DNA from: Bacteroidia bacterium
GTDB lineage: Bacteria; Bacteroidota; Bacteroidia; B-17B0; Aurantibacillaceae
Assembly: GCA_016787705.1 (NCBI GenBank)
Contig: JAEUTP010000008.1
Span: 434,001-498,000 of the forward strand
Direction of reading: 5' to 3'
Length of the DNA: 64,000 nt
The position numbers and the translations under genes were made by a program. Positions 55,054-63,342 of the stretch are shown here, piece by piece. Below the pieces are notes generated by a model. That model saw nothing but the letters and a program-made list of their open reading frames with translations. It searched no databases and was not told the DNA's origin. Numbering within the stretch: the stretch's first letter is position 1; each line of letters opens with the position of its first letter.

Positions 55054-55571
55054 ATGGCAAGTATTACACTTATTTCAAACACTGAACATAAAAATACACG
55101 CCTCAAAAATATTTTGGCGTGTATTTTATGTATTGTTATTCCTTTAGCAATTGGCGGCATTTAAGCTATATTACATCGGGCGAAATAAATGGCGGATGGT
55201 TCAATTCTTTGGAAAAGCCGGCTTTTCAACCACCTGATAAAGTATTAGGGCCTGTATGGACTGCTTTGTATCTATTAATGGGGATTTCATTGTTTTTTGT
55301 TTGGAAAAGCCCTAAAACAGATTTGAGAAAAATTGCTTTATGGGCTTTTGGGATACAATTATTTTTAAATTTCTGGTGGAGTATTTTATTTTTCTCTTTC
55401 CATTTATTATGTATATCAATAATTGATATTGTTGTTATGTGGATACTGATCTTTTATATGATCTTTTTGTTCCGCAAAACAAAGGCAAGTGCGGGCTATT
55501 TAAATATTCCGTATTTACTTTGGGTGAGTTTTGCAACTGTCTTAAATGTCGCCATCTGGATTCTTAATTAG
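55054..55571 (+). pseudogene. tspO: TspO/MBR protein with a frameshift after the first membrane helix
   Basis: TspO is a five-helix tryptophan-rich membrane protein. The 5' part (from ATG 55054) reads helix 1, ending CIVIPLAIGG, and stops at TAA 55162-55164. The rest (SYITSGEINGGWFNSLEKPAF, GPVWTALYLLMGISL, LNFWWSILFF, LNVAIWILN) lies in another frame and is complete to 55571. Joining the frames at about 55151-55163 restores a normal TspO N terminus and length (~171 aa). The cause is a 1-nt loss or 2-nt gain; a sequencing error is equally possible. As read, the downstream frame could only start at a GTG at 55119 and would lack helix 1. Confidence 0.75.
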
Positions 55572-56392
55572 AACAAAGATGTTTGAACAAAATGTTGTTT
55601 AAGGATAGGTTGTATGACTATTTTATTTCCGGTAATATGAAAAACATCTGTTTCATAATCACGTGAAGCAACAACAATTTTAGTATCCCCCGCATGCGCC
55701 GCAAATAATTTTTGCACCAATTGCGGGCTATTATTTTCTCGTGAAAGGTGTGATAATATCAAATGACTTAAATTTTCAGATCTATGCTTTGTAAATATCT
55801 CTAATGACTGAACGTTAGATAAATGTCCGTGACCACTACGAATTCGTTTTTTTAAATAAAAAGGATAGCCGCCGGTCTCTAACAATTCTTCATCGTAATT
55901 AGCCTCTAAAAAGGCGGCGTGACAATCTTTAAAATTCCCAATCACATGATGACAGGCATTTCCAATATCTGTAAGCACACCTATATTAATACCATTACCT
56001 GAAATTATAAAACTATAAGGGTCAGCCGCATCGTGGAGTTTTGGAAAAGGTTTCACATTAAGTTCTCCAACTTTTATATTTTCATAAGCGCGAAAGGTTC
56101 TGATAAATTGCACACCAATATTCAGGTTACTATTGTTTAACGTGCCATTGGTAATATAAACAGGTAATTTGAATTTTTTAGATAAAACCTCAACGCCTTT
56201 AATATGATCGGTGTGCTCGTGTGAAATAAAAATGGCTTTTACATTTTCAATATTCAGGTCCAAACGTTTCAACCGCTTTTCTGTTTCTTTGCAGGAAATA
56301 CCTGCATCTATCAATACAGCTTCTTTATCATTACCAATGTAATAACAATTGCCGTTACTGCCCGAATTAAGTGATGTAATGAAAAGTGACAT
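55568..56392 (-). CDS. YycJ/WalJ-like metallo-beta-lactamase-fold hydrolase
   Basis: A 274-aa MBL-fold protein. The metal site appears as SHEHTDHIKG (HxHxDH), with the N-terminal LNSGSNGNCYYIG and AVLIDAGIS strands; HLSNVQSLE and LSHLSRENN are typical of the YycJ subgroup. It may act as a nuclease-type hydrolase, but substrate is not clear. It overlaps tspO by 4 nt at the 3' ends. Confidence 0.85.
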   Translation of the reverse strand: MSLFITSLNSGSNGNCYYIGNDKEAVLIDAGISCKETEKRLKRLDLNIENVKAIFISHEHTDHIKGVEVLSKKFKLPVYITNGTLNNSNLNIGVQFIRTFRAYENIKVGELNVKPFPKLHDAADPYSFIISGNGINIGVLTDIGNACHHVIGNFKDCHAAFLEANYDEELLETGGYPFYLKKRIRSGHGHLSNVQSLEIFTKHRSENLSHLILSHLSRENNSPQLVQKLFAAHAGDTKIVVASRDYETDVFHITGNKIVIQPILKQHFVQTSLF

Positions 56393-56774
56393 TGTATTAC
56401 AAAGAAACTGAAATTAAGGTTTCAGAAACCAAAAATAATTTAAACTTATGAAAAAAATGAGCTGAATATACGTTGAAAAAAATATGAAAATATTTTTTGC
56501 TCTACATGGTCAGGCTGTGCAACCGACTAACTTAAATATCCAACTACTTAGGCCATATGCATACACGAAAGCCTACAATTGTTAATTACCTGTTCAAACA
56601 ATTGTTTTTAAATTATAATTCGCAACATTGTATTTACATAAAGATCGTGTTGTGGTAACAAAGCTGTTTTACCTTTATAATAGTTATGGTTGTTCTCATA
56701 TAATTAATGCCAAAAGCCGACACCAAAGCAAAAGTAATGGTGGGATACGGTTTAAAAAATCAGGTTATTAATGT
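56393..56774. other. Intergenic region without a supported gene
   Basis: AT-rich sequence between divergently placed minus-strand genes. It contains the YycJ-like gene's upstream region and leads into a strong terminator. I see no tRNA, rRNA or convincing ORF; a small RNA ending at the terminator cannot be excluded. Confidence 0.4.
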
Positions 56775-56802
56775 AAAAGCCGGGTCGTGCTACCCGGCTT
56801 TT
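56775..56802. terminator. Rho-independent terminator, GC-rich stem
   Basis: AAAAGCCGGGT (56775-56785) pairs exactly with ACCCGGCTTTT (56792-56802) around CGTGCT. It lies 16 nt after the DUF3592 stop on the minus strand and can also end plus-strand transcripts. Confidence 0.85.
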
Positions 56803-56817
56803 ATATTTATTAAAAAT

Positions 56818-57609
56818 TTATTCTACGCCGGTAATTAATGGTCTTATCTTTTTTGGCAAGGCATCGAGTAAAACCGCAGAGGAAGGATACTGTGAATCAT
56901 AAACAACCGGCTCTTCCGCTTCATCACCAAGATTATGTATTTTGTGGTTTTTTACAAATGCCTCTTGCCAATTACCATCCTGAGTTTTGAATTGAAAAAA
57001 CACCTTGTAAACCGTTTGATTGTTTACTTTAGTACTTGTTGGTTCTTTACGTACTACTTTACCTTTTGTTAGAATACCATTTTGTACTAAATAAATATTT
57101 CTTTTTGCGCTATGAAGAGAGAAGATCAAAAAGACAAGACCAATAAAAGGGAAGACACCCATTAAAGGCAAGATCCAAAAGCTGAAAGGTGCGGCACGCA
57201 TATTTTGTATCCTGGAAAGCGCGAGATCATTTGCTACGTATTGAATAAGTACCGAATCACCCTTTTCAATACCCTGGTCTTTTGCATAAGAATGACCGAA
57301 ATATGATTTACCGTTTATTTGATATTTGTAAGCATAATCATAAATTCTTTTTTTGTTCTCTTTACTTGCTGTTTCTTCCTTTGAAACTACAATACCATTT
57401 ATAGACGGATCTGTTTCTTTAAATGTAAAAGCCGATTTAAAATCGGCCATCGAACCAAATACTATTGGAAAAACACTTCCAAATAAAAAGAAAACGATAC
57501 CAATAACAGCAATTGGATTCACAAAAAAGATCTTTAGCTTTAATCCCCACGAAATAGTTCTTGGAAGATCGAAATTGCTTAAAGAATTTATTTTATTGAC
57601 TGTTGCCAT
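56818..57609 (-). CDS. DUF3592 membrane protein
   Basis: A 263-aa protein with two or three membrane helices (~28-52 and ~140-163). The loop between them (GIVVSKEETASKENKKRIYDYAYKY...YFGHSYAKDQG) is the DUF3592 pattern. A second similar beta-rich region follows the last helix (VQNGILTKGKVVRKEPTSTKV). Function unknown. Confidence 0.65.
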   Translation of the reverse strand: MATVNKINSLSNFDLPRTISWGLKLKIFFVNPIAVIGIVFFLFGSVFPIVFGSMADFKSAFTFKETDPSINGIVVSKEETASKENKKRIYDYAYKYQINGKSYFGHSYAKDQGIEKGDSVLIQYVANDLALSRIQNMRAAPFSFWILPLMGVFPFIGLVFLIFSLHSAKRNIYLVQNGILTKGKVVRKEPTSTKVNNQTVYKVFFQFKTQDGNWQEAFVKNHKIHNLGDEAEEPVVYDSQYPSSAVLLDALPKKIRPLITGVE

Positions 57610-57633
57610 GTTTTATAAATTTAATTTCTAACG

Positions 57634-57714
57634 CCTATAATACAAACATTCCTTCGACTCCACGCAGGATAAACTGACTCGTTTGTATTATACTCTTACT
57701 CCTATAATACAAAC
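57634..57714. repeat. Repeated arms at the 3' end of the phosphatase gene
   Basis: CCTATAATACAAACAT occurs exactly at 57634-57649 and 57701-57716. GTTTGTATTATA at 57681-57692 is the exact reverse complement of TATAATACAAAC at 57703-57714 (12-bp stem, 10-nt loop) and of 57636-57647, so two alternative hairpins are possible. The right copy lies in the coding end of the phosphatase. Confidence 0.8.
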
Positions 57715-59775
57715 ATCATCCAACTGCTCCAATCCACCTTTCCATTTAGTAAATGCTTCTTCCAGTTTTTGTTTTTGTTGTTTACTCTCCTCTTCATGAA
57801 CTGAAACAATTAATTCTTCCAGCTGTCTATATTTGAATTTCTTTCCTTTTGGTCCACCAAACTGATCCGCATAACCATCCGTAAATAAATAGATCTGGTC
57901 GCCTTTATTAAGTTTTAAGGTATGCGTAGTAAAATTAGTTGCATCTATATGTACACCTATTGGTTGTTTATTGGCTATTATTTCTACCAGTTTATTTTCC
58001 TGAATATACCATAATGGATTGTTTGCCCCACTCCATCTAACAGTACAATTTGTTTTTTGTGCGCCCCATTCAATTGCAACTAGCGAAATGTCCATCCCAT
58101 CTTTCACTTCACTCTCACTCTTTTCAAATGTCTCAATCACCAATTCTTTTACTTTATCTAATATCTTGCCCGGATCAGTAATGCCAAACTCTTTTACCGT
58201 ACGATTTAATGCATTACTGCAAACTACACTTACCATTGCACCTGGCACCCCGTGTCCGGTGCAATCTGCAGCAGCAATTAAAAGGATCTCTGACTTTTGA
58301 CTGATCGTTTCCATCCAATAAAAATCACCGGCAACAATATCTTTTGGTTTGTATAAAATAAAACTATCAGGCAATTGTTCCTTCCACATTTTTTCAGGAG
58401 GCAAAATAGCATCCTGTAAACGCTTTGCGTAGTTAATAGAATCTGTAATTTCTTTATTTTTTTCTTCTACAAGATCTTTTTGTAATTCAATAACCTGTTT
58501 TTGTTTTTTTGTTACTTTAAACCGGTTAAACATAAAAGCGGCAAATACGATCACAAGTATCAAACCACCGTATAAAACGAAACGTTGATTTTTTTCCTGC
58601 TGTAATTTTATATCACGCATCCCTTTTTCACTTTCAAACTTTAAACTATCGGCAATAGTTTTCCTGTCAAACTTGTATTGCATTTCTTTGCGTGTAATAT
58701 CTTTTGTACGTGTTTCGTTCACTAACGAATCTCTTTCACTTATGTAAAGTGTATAATACTCGTATGCTTTTTTATAATCACCTTTTTGTTTCCACGCCTC
58801 TGACAAGCAAAAACAGGCAATGTTGGCAGATTCGGGTGATTGTATCTCTTTTGCTAATTTAAGGCCCGCTTCACAATAACTTATAGCATCATTAGCCTTA
58901 TGCATATCTAAAAAAGTAGTACCAATGCTTACATTGTTGGAAGCGACACCCAACTGATCGCCTAATTGTTCGTAAACAAGCATTGCTTTGTAATAATAAA
59001 ATAAAGATGAATCCAGTTGTTTAAGATCGTGGTTAATTGTACCAAGGTTATGAAGTGATGCAGATATGCCCTGAAGGTTATTGAATTTTTTATAAAGACT
59101 ATAACTTTTGTTATAATACGTTAATGCGGTTTGCAGATCTTTGGCATCGGCATATATATTGGCGAGGTTCTGATAACAGCCCGCAATGGACTCTTCATCC
59201 TTTATTCTTTTATAACAATCCAAACTTTTAAAAAGATATTCCATTCCCTTTTTATAATCTTTCTGATCATAATATACAAGCCCCAGGCAACTATAAGTAT
59301 CTCCAATATCTCTTTCTTCCTTTCTGTTTTCGCGAATGTGAAGTGCCTGGTAGTAATAATCGAGCGCTTTAGGATAATCACCCATATATTGATAATTGAT
59401 CCCTATTTGATTAAACGTTTTTGCTATTTCCGATGAATCTTTTGACTGCGTGTCAAATTTTAAGATCTCGAAATTATATTTTAACGAGGTTTCATATTCG
59501 CCACGCATTGAATAAGCAATTGCCATATGGTTATATGCATCTATCATGGCCGATTTATCCTTTAAAGAGGTTGCAACTTCAAAATGCTTTTTTGAAAACA
59601 AAATGGCAGAATCTGTATTTATGTAGAGGTAGGCCCAGCTCAGCTTACTAAGCAACTTATTCTGAACTTTAAGATCTGTTGGATTTGTTTTGTAAACCTG
59701 TAATAAGGAATCAGAGTTTTGAGAATGGCTCACAAAACTAAAAGATGCAACCGCTAAAATTAAAAAATAGCGCAT
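57688..59775 (-). CDS. TPR-containing SpoIIE-type PP2C phosphatase
   Basis: A 695-aa protein: signal peptide (1-18), about eight TPRs (~30-370, for example AKTFNQIGINYQYMGDYPKALDYYYQAL), a membrane helix (~402-420), a short coiled coil, then a SpoIIE/PP2C domain (~450-695) with IAAADCTGHGVPGAMVS, KDGMDISLVAIEW and IYLFTDGYADQFGG. It is likely a serine phosphatase sensing an envelope signal through periplasmic TPRs; the protein substrate is unknown. Its last codons are partly copied just downstream. Confidence 0.88.
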   Translation of the reverse strand: MRYFLILAVASFSFVSHSQNSDSLLQVYKTNPTDLKVQNKLLSKLSWAYLYINTDSAILFSKKHFEVATSLKDKSAMIDAYNHMAIAYSMRGEYETSLKYNFEILKFDTQSKDSSEIAKTFNQIGINYQYMGDYPKALDYYYQALHIRENRKEERDIGDTYSCLGLVYYDQKDYKKGMEYLFKSLDCYKRIKDEESIAGCYQNLANIYADAKDLQTALTYYNKSYSLYKKFNNLQGISASLHNLGTINHDLKQLDSSLFYYYKAMLVYEQLGDQLGVASNNVSIGTTFLDMHKANDAISYCEAGLKLAKEIQSPESANIACFCLSEAWKQKGDYKKAYEYYTLYISERDSLVNETRTKDITRKEMQYKFDRKTIADSLKFESEKGMRDIKLQQEKNQRFVLYGGLILVIVFAAFMFNRFKVTKKQKQVIELQKDLVEEKNKEITDSINYAKRLQDAILPPEKMWKEQLPDSFILYKPKDIVAGDFYWMETISQKSEILLIAAADCTGHGVPGAMVSVVCSNALNRTVKEFGITDPGKILDKVKELVIETFEKSESEVKDGMDISLVAIEWGAQKTNCTVRWSGANNPLWYIQENKLVEIIANKQPIGVHIDATNFTTHTLKLNKGDQIYLFTDGYADQFGGPKGKKFKYRQLEELIVSVHEEESKQQKQKLEEAFTKWKGGLEQLDDVCIIGVRV

Positions 59776-59841
59776 ACCACAAGTAAGTATCTTTTAAAGA
59801 TATATAATTTTTACATAAGATATGTAAGCGCAAAAATTAAA

Positions 59842-60273
59842 TTATAGTTTTTCTTTTATCCTCTCAAGGCCACTTTTAATGCCTGAGCGTAAAAGCTTAC
59901 CATATCCATCATCCGGAAGTAACTCTGCAAAAGTATTTGCCTCATTATAATATAACTTTGCTTTTTCAAAATTCTTAAGATCTTCATGTCCTTTGGCAAT
60001 ATTTAAATACAAAGAAGGTAATCCGCCGGTAATATCTACCGCCTGTACTTTTAAGGCGTGTCGGAGAGCCGTTTCATCCCACTTTAGTTTATCTTCAATA
60101 CTTTTTTGGTGCCGCGCAAAATAATGTGCCGAAATAAATTTCTCAAGATCATTTTGAGATTCATTCCAGGCCTGTTCAAACAATGTAGCTGCATCTTCGG
60201 GCTTATTAAGACCTTCCTGCTCCATACCAAGGGCACAGAGCTTTACTATTTTGTTTTCGGGATCAAACTGCAT
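59842..60273 (-). CDS. TPR-like cytoplasmic protein
   Basis: A 143-aa helical protein of three or four degenerate TPR hairpins (KPEDAATLFEQAWNESQNDLEKF, LYLNIAKGHEDLKNFEKAKLYYNEA). Proteins like it occur in many Bacteroidota without assigned function; some databases label them, without clear basis, as methyltransferases. No catalytic motif is visible. Confidence 0.65.
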   Translation of the reverse strand: MQFDPENKIVKLCALGMEQEGLNKPEDAATLFEQAWNESQNDLEKFISAHYFARHQKSIEDKLKWDETALRHALKVQAVDITGGLPSLYLNIAKGHEDLKNFEKAKLYYNEANTFAELLPDDGYGKLLRSGIKSGLERIKEKL

Positions 60274-60437
60274 GCATTAAAAATATGCAAATTATTGCGT
60301 ACAAGCAATTACAGTTTTAGTGAATAAACTGCCACATATAAAACAAAGGCTTCCGCTTACTAAAAGCGCCAATTGGTTACATGTATTAATAATAACTTTA
60401 CACTGTAACTAATATTCACTTTTAAATTATATAGGTT

Positions 60438-60530
60438 ATGAAACAGATTCTTATAGACGCGGGTACATACCTTAGCATTGCCGCACTACTTTTATTAGGC
60501 TACGGATTTTTTTTACTAACTATCAATTAA
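60438..60530 (+). CDS. Possible 30-aa membrane peptide
   Basis: ATG at 60438 opens a 30-codon frame, MKQILIDAGTYLSIAALLLL then GYGFFLLTIN, a single hydrophobic helix. Small one-helix peptides are hard to tell from chance ORFs; no family is recognised. Confidence 0.35.
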   Translation: MKQILIDAGTYLSIAALLLLGYGFFLLTIN

Positions 60531-61199
60531 GTTTAGGGTTAAAGGCACAATTGTAAGTTAATGTATGGTTTTAATCATCCGTTAATTTACATGGCTTGCC
60601 GAATATTCATCCTGGTTAGGTATAGTTGTATTTATTTGCTCGTTCATAGTATTATTTTCTATATTCTTGCAAAAGCAATGCCTGAATTAAACGCTTACTT
60701 TATTATTATAAATCCATCCGACATTACTCATGTCATCCCCTGAAGTCGTGTAATTAATTGTTTTACTGGTTTTTTTATATTTACCACGAATTTTCATGCC
60801 CCGCTAAAAAATGATGGCACTTTTTACAAAATCCTTTATTAATTTTCATATGACTACAATTATTAAAGAAAACGTTTTTTTCGCTTTTTTAAATAGTAAA
60901 TATCTTGTTTTGAGGTGTTGGCGCTAGGTTTGGTTTCCCGAAAAATTATTTAGCCTCACGCGCGGCCCAAAAAGGTGTAAATCCCGATAACTATCAGGAT
61001 GTAAATGCAAATTTAGCAGCACAAGTGTAGTGTTTTTTGTTTTGTGCCTCATCTTAAGAATGCATGCTTTTGCTTTGAGATTAACTAAAGCTGATCCCGA
61101 TAAAATCAAAGCTGCAAATACAAAAAGCATTTTCTTCCGGAAAATATTTGTTTTCCATTCGCTTCCAAAAGCTCGCTTTTGGCGCGCCTGGAAAACAAA
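60531..61199. other. Low-information region with coding remnant
   Basis: No complete gene is supported here. AT-rich DNA runs to about 60910, followed by a start-less coding-like stretch (60914-61030, listed separately), then DNA with overlapping open frames on both strands leading to the tRNA-Lys terminator. Confidence 0.5.
60914..61030 (+). pseudogene. C-terminal remnant of an unidentified gene
   Basis: A 38-codon open frame follows a TGA (60911-60913) and has no start codon. It reads like a natural protein end: FGFPKNYLASRAAQKGV then NPDNYQDVNANLAAQV and TAG. No family is recognised. It may be the tail of a deleted gene or chance. Confidence 0.3.
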
Positions 61200-61221
61200 A
61201 AAGCCACCTTTTGGTGGCTTT
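61200..61221 (-). terminator. Rho-independent terminator of tRNA-Lys
   Basis: AAAGCCACC pairs with GGTGGCTTT around TTTT. It lies 12 nt past the 3' end of the tRNA, and A/T runs on both sides give a T-tract on the minus strand. Confidence 0.8.
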
Positions 61222-61233
61222 TTGCATTTGTTG

Positions 61234-61306
61234 TGATCCCGCTGGGATTCGAACCCAGGACCCCTACATTAAAAGTGTAATGCTCTACCAGCTGAGCTAC
61301 GGAATC
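61234..61306 (-). tRNA. tRNA-Lys(UUU)
   Basis: On the minus strand a full cloverleaf folds: acceptor GATTCCG/CGGGATC (one T-G pair), D arm GCTC/GAGC, anticodon stem TTACA/TGTAG with loop CTTTTAA (anticodon TTT, plus-strand bases 61271-61273), T arm CTGGG/CCCAG with TTCGAAT. CCA is not encoded. Confidence 0.95.
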
Positions 61307-61329
61307 ATTACAACTTTTTCGCAGGAACC

Positions 61330-61392
61330 GTTCTTTACTTAAAAGAACATTTCGTGTGCGGGCCCGATTTTTATTGAAATTTTCAAAATCGG
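61330..61392 (-). other. tRNA-Lys leader with two hairpins
   Basis: Between the promoter and the tRNA two perfect stems occur: CCGATTTT/AAAATCGG (61364-61371 and 61385-61392) and GTTCTTT/AAAGAAC (61330-61336 and 61342-61348). The leader is about 85 nt, long for a tRNA gene. Confidence 0.45.
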
Positions 61393-61396
61393 AGTG

Positions 61397-61428
61397 CAAA
61401 TATAGTTTCATTTTATTCATTTGCAAAA
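61397..61428 (-). promoter_or_regulatory. Promoter of tRNA-Lys
   Basis: Read on the minus strand: -33 TTTTG (61428-61424) and exact -7 TATATTTG (61404-61397), spaced 19 bp. Confidence 0.7.
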
Positions 61429-61496
61429 TAATTTTCGCAAATATTTAATATTTCTTTTTTCGTTGTTTTCAACACTTTTTATACATTAGCCTTGTT

Positions 61497-61958
61497 ATGG
61501 TTGAAACCCCTATAATCAAACTGCTCAAAGGTTTTTGCTCCGTTTCTTTTGGCGAAACCCGCGAGAATGTAAAGGCTATTTTTGGTGAACCCGAGGAAAT
61601 GCAAACCCTAACCGATGATATCCTGAATACCTCTTCTTTAGTTTACCATTACTGGGATCTTGGCTTCTCGCTTTTCTTCGATAATAACAAAAATCAAACG
61701 TTTACAAGCGTTGAAATTGATAACAGAGATACTTTGTTATTTGATGTTAAATTATTTACTCTTAAAGAAAAAGAACTAGTAGATCTTATGAAAGCAAACG
61801 GTTTTGCTTTAACAGATACAGAAACGCACGAGTGGGGCGAAAAACGCATTAGTTTTGATGCCGCAGGTTTAGATTGTTATTACGAAAATCACAAATTGGC
61901 ATCTGCCAATTTTGGTATTGTTGATGCCGAAAACAACTTTTATTATTTCCCGAATTAG
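61497..61958 (+). CDS. Conserved-looking hypothetical protein
   Basis: A 153-aa soluble acidic protein. SFGETRENVKAIFGEPEEMQ near the N terminus and YHYWDLGFSLFFDNN followed by FTSVEIDNRDTLLFDVKLFTL in the middle suggest two repeats of a small alpha/beta domain. I do not recognise a family with confidence. It is followed by 105 bp and a DegT-type aminotransferase on the same strand, with no clear functional link. Confidence 0.6.
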   Translation: MVETPIIKLLKGFCSVSFGETRENVKAIFGEPEEMQTLTDDILNTSSLVYHYWDLGFSLFFDNNKNQTFTSVEIDNRDTLLFDVKLFTLKEKELVDLMKANGFALTDTETHEWGEKRISFDAAGLDCYYENHKLASANFGIVDAENNFYYFPN

Positions 61959-62063
61959 ATTGCTTATGTTCTTCTCCCTTGGGGAAGGATTTAGGATAAG
62001 GCTAAATCCGGCTTTGATAAAACCTCAATAAACCGTAACTTTAACCACATAAAAATTAATCAC

Positions 62064-63272
62064 ATGCCTGGAACAGAATTATTTGGCGCCGAAGAGCGTA
62101 AAGAAATTGAAGACGTTTTATCTACCGGAATTATGTTTCGTTTTAACCATGATGCGCAACGCAATAATATCTGGAAAGCAAAAGATTTTGAGGAAGAAAC
62201 AAAAAAAATAACCAAAGCAAAATATGCCTTAGCAGTTTCTAATGGTTCGGCCGCTATTATGGCCGCGCTTGCCGCTTCAGGAATTGGTACGGGAGATGAG
62301 GTTATTTGTCCGCCATTTACTTATATAGCCACCATTGAAGCCATTTTATTATTGGGCGCTTTACCTGTTTTTGCTGAAATTGATGAAACGCTCTGTTTAA
62401 GTGCTTCTGGTATAAAAGCTGCAATTACTCCAAAAACAAAAGCCGTTTGCCTGGTACACATGTGCGGTGGTAACGCCAATATGGACGAAATTATGGCCGT
62501 TATTAAAGAAAATAATCTTATTTTGGTTGAAGATGCCGGGCAAGCTTTTGCTGCTTCCTATAAAGGTGTTGCTACAGGCTGTTTTGGAAAAGCAGGTGCC
62601 TACTCATTCGACTTTTTTAAAATAGCAACTGCCGGCGAAGGCGGAATATTGGTTACTAACGATGAAACTACCTTTAAATTAGCCGATAATTATTGCGACC
62701 ACGGCCACGACCATATTGGCAGCAATCGTGGAATGGAAAATCATCCTGTAATTGGGTTCAATTTTAGAATTAGCGAATTACACGCTGCTGTTGGAGCGGC
62801 ACAAACACGCAAAGTGCCATTTATACGTGAAACAAACTTAAAAATCAAAAAATCGCTTCAAACACATTTATCAAAAACCGAAGGTGTTAGTTTTGCTAAA
62901 CTTGGTGACGAAAATGGCGATTCAGGTACTTTTTTAAATATTTTAATGCCAAGCACCGAAATTGCAAAGCGCACGGTAGATGAAATGAACAAAGCCGGTG
63001 TTGGTGGTTTTAATTACTGGTTTACAAATATGTACCACTTTATTAATCAATGGGATCATATTAAACAACTAAAAACAGCGTCTAAACTGGCCATCCAGGT
63101 TTTAGGAGCACCGCAGGATTACAGCAATTTAAACCTTCCTAAAACACAAGATGTGGTGGGGCGCTTAATTTCTTTTGGAATTCGTTGTACATGGACAGAG
63201 GAAGAAGTTAAAACATTAGCAACAAAAATTTCAGAGTGCGTTGTTAAAGCCATGCAAACTGAAAAAGTGTAA
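62064..63272 (+). CDS. DegT/DnrJ/EryC1-family aminotransferase
   Basis: A 402-aa PLP enzyme of the sugar aminotransferase superfamily. The PLP lysine is predicted as Lys187 in YSFDFFKIATAGEGG; the cofactor Asp is in VEDAGQAFAAS; ELHAAVGAAQ is the C-terminal family motif. It is far from the glycan cluster and differs from the paralogue at 16374 (longer by about 35 aa, different active-site context). The substrate could be a sugar or another keto compound. A strong terminator follows. Confidence 0.86.
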   Translation: MPGTELFGAEERKEIEDVLSTGIMFRFNHDAQRNNIWKAKDFEEETKKITKAKYALAVSNGSAAIMAALAASGIGTGDEVICPPFTYIATIEAILLLGALPVFAEIDETLCLSASGIKAAITPKTKAVCLVHMCGGNANMDEIMAVIKENNLILVEDAGQAFAASYKGVATGCFGKAGAYSFDFFKIATAGEGGILVTNDETTFKLADNYCDHGHDHIGSNRGMENHPVIGFNFRISELHAAVGAAQTRKVPFIRETNLKIKKSLQTHLSKTEGVSFAKLGDENGDSGTFLNILMPSTEIAKRTVDEMNKAGVGGFNYWFTNMYHFINQWDHIKQLKTASKLAIQVLGAPQDYSNLNLPKTQDVVGRLISFGIRCTWTEEEVKTLATKISECVVKAMQTEKV

Positions 63273-63290
63273 TTATTTTAACACCTAAAA

Positions 63291-63325
63291 ATCCATCTAT
63301 TGAGCACAATGGATGGATTTTTTAT
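63291..63325 (+). terminator. Rho-independent terminator
   Basis: ATCCATCTATTG (63291-63302) pairs with CAATGGATGGAT (63307-63318) around AGCA with one wobble, followed by a T-rich tract. Confidence 0.85.
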
Positions 63326-63342
63326 TTGTGTAAATTTACACC

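Noticed and set aside
56707..56839. 43-aa frame reading through the strong terminator hairpin
   Set aside because: The hairpin forces part of the sequence, and the frame runs into the 3' end of the DUF3592 gene; no support for translation.
60561..60743. 60-aa hydrophobic frame
   Set aside because: No promoter, no start context and no family; hydrophobic frames are frequent by chance in T-rich DNA.
60924..61130. Minus-strand 68-aa frame with signal-peptide-like start MLFVFAALILSGSALVN
   Set aside because: It overlaps the plus-strand coding remnant, its tail has no protein-like pattern and no promoter or family supports it. Kept only as a weak possibility.
61106..61426. Minus-strand 106-aa open frame containing VAQLVEHYTFNVGVLGSNPSG
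   Set aside because: It is a translation of the tRNA-Lys gene, a well-known false protein pattern.
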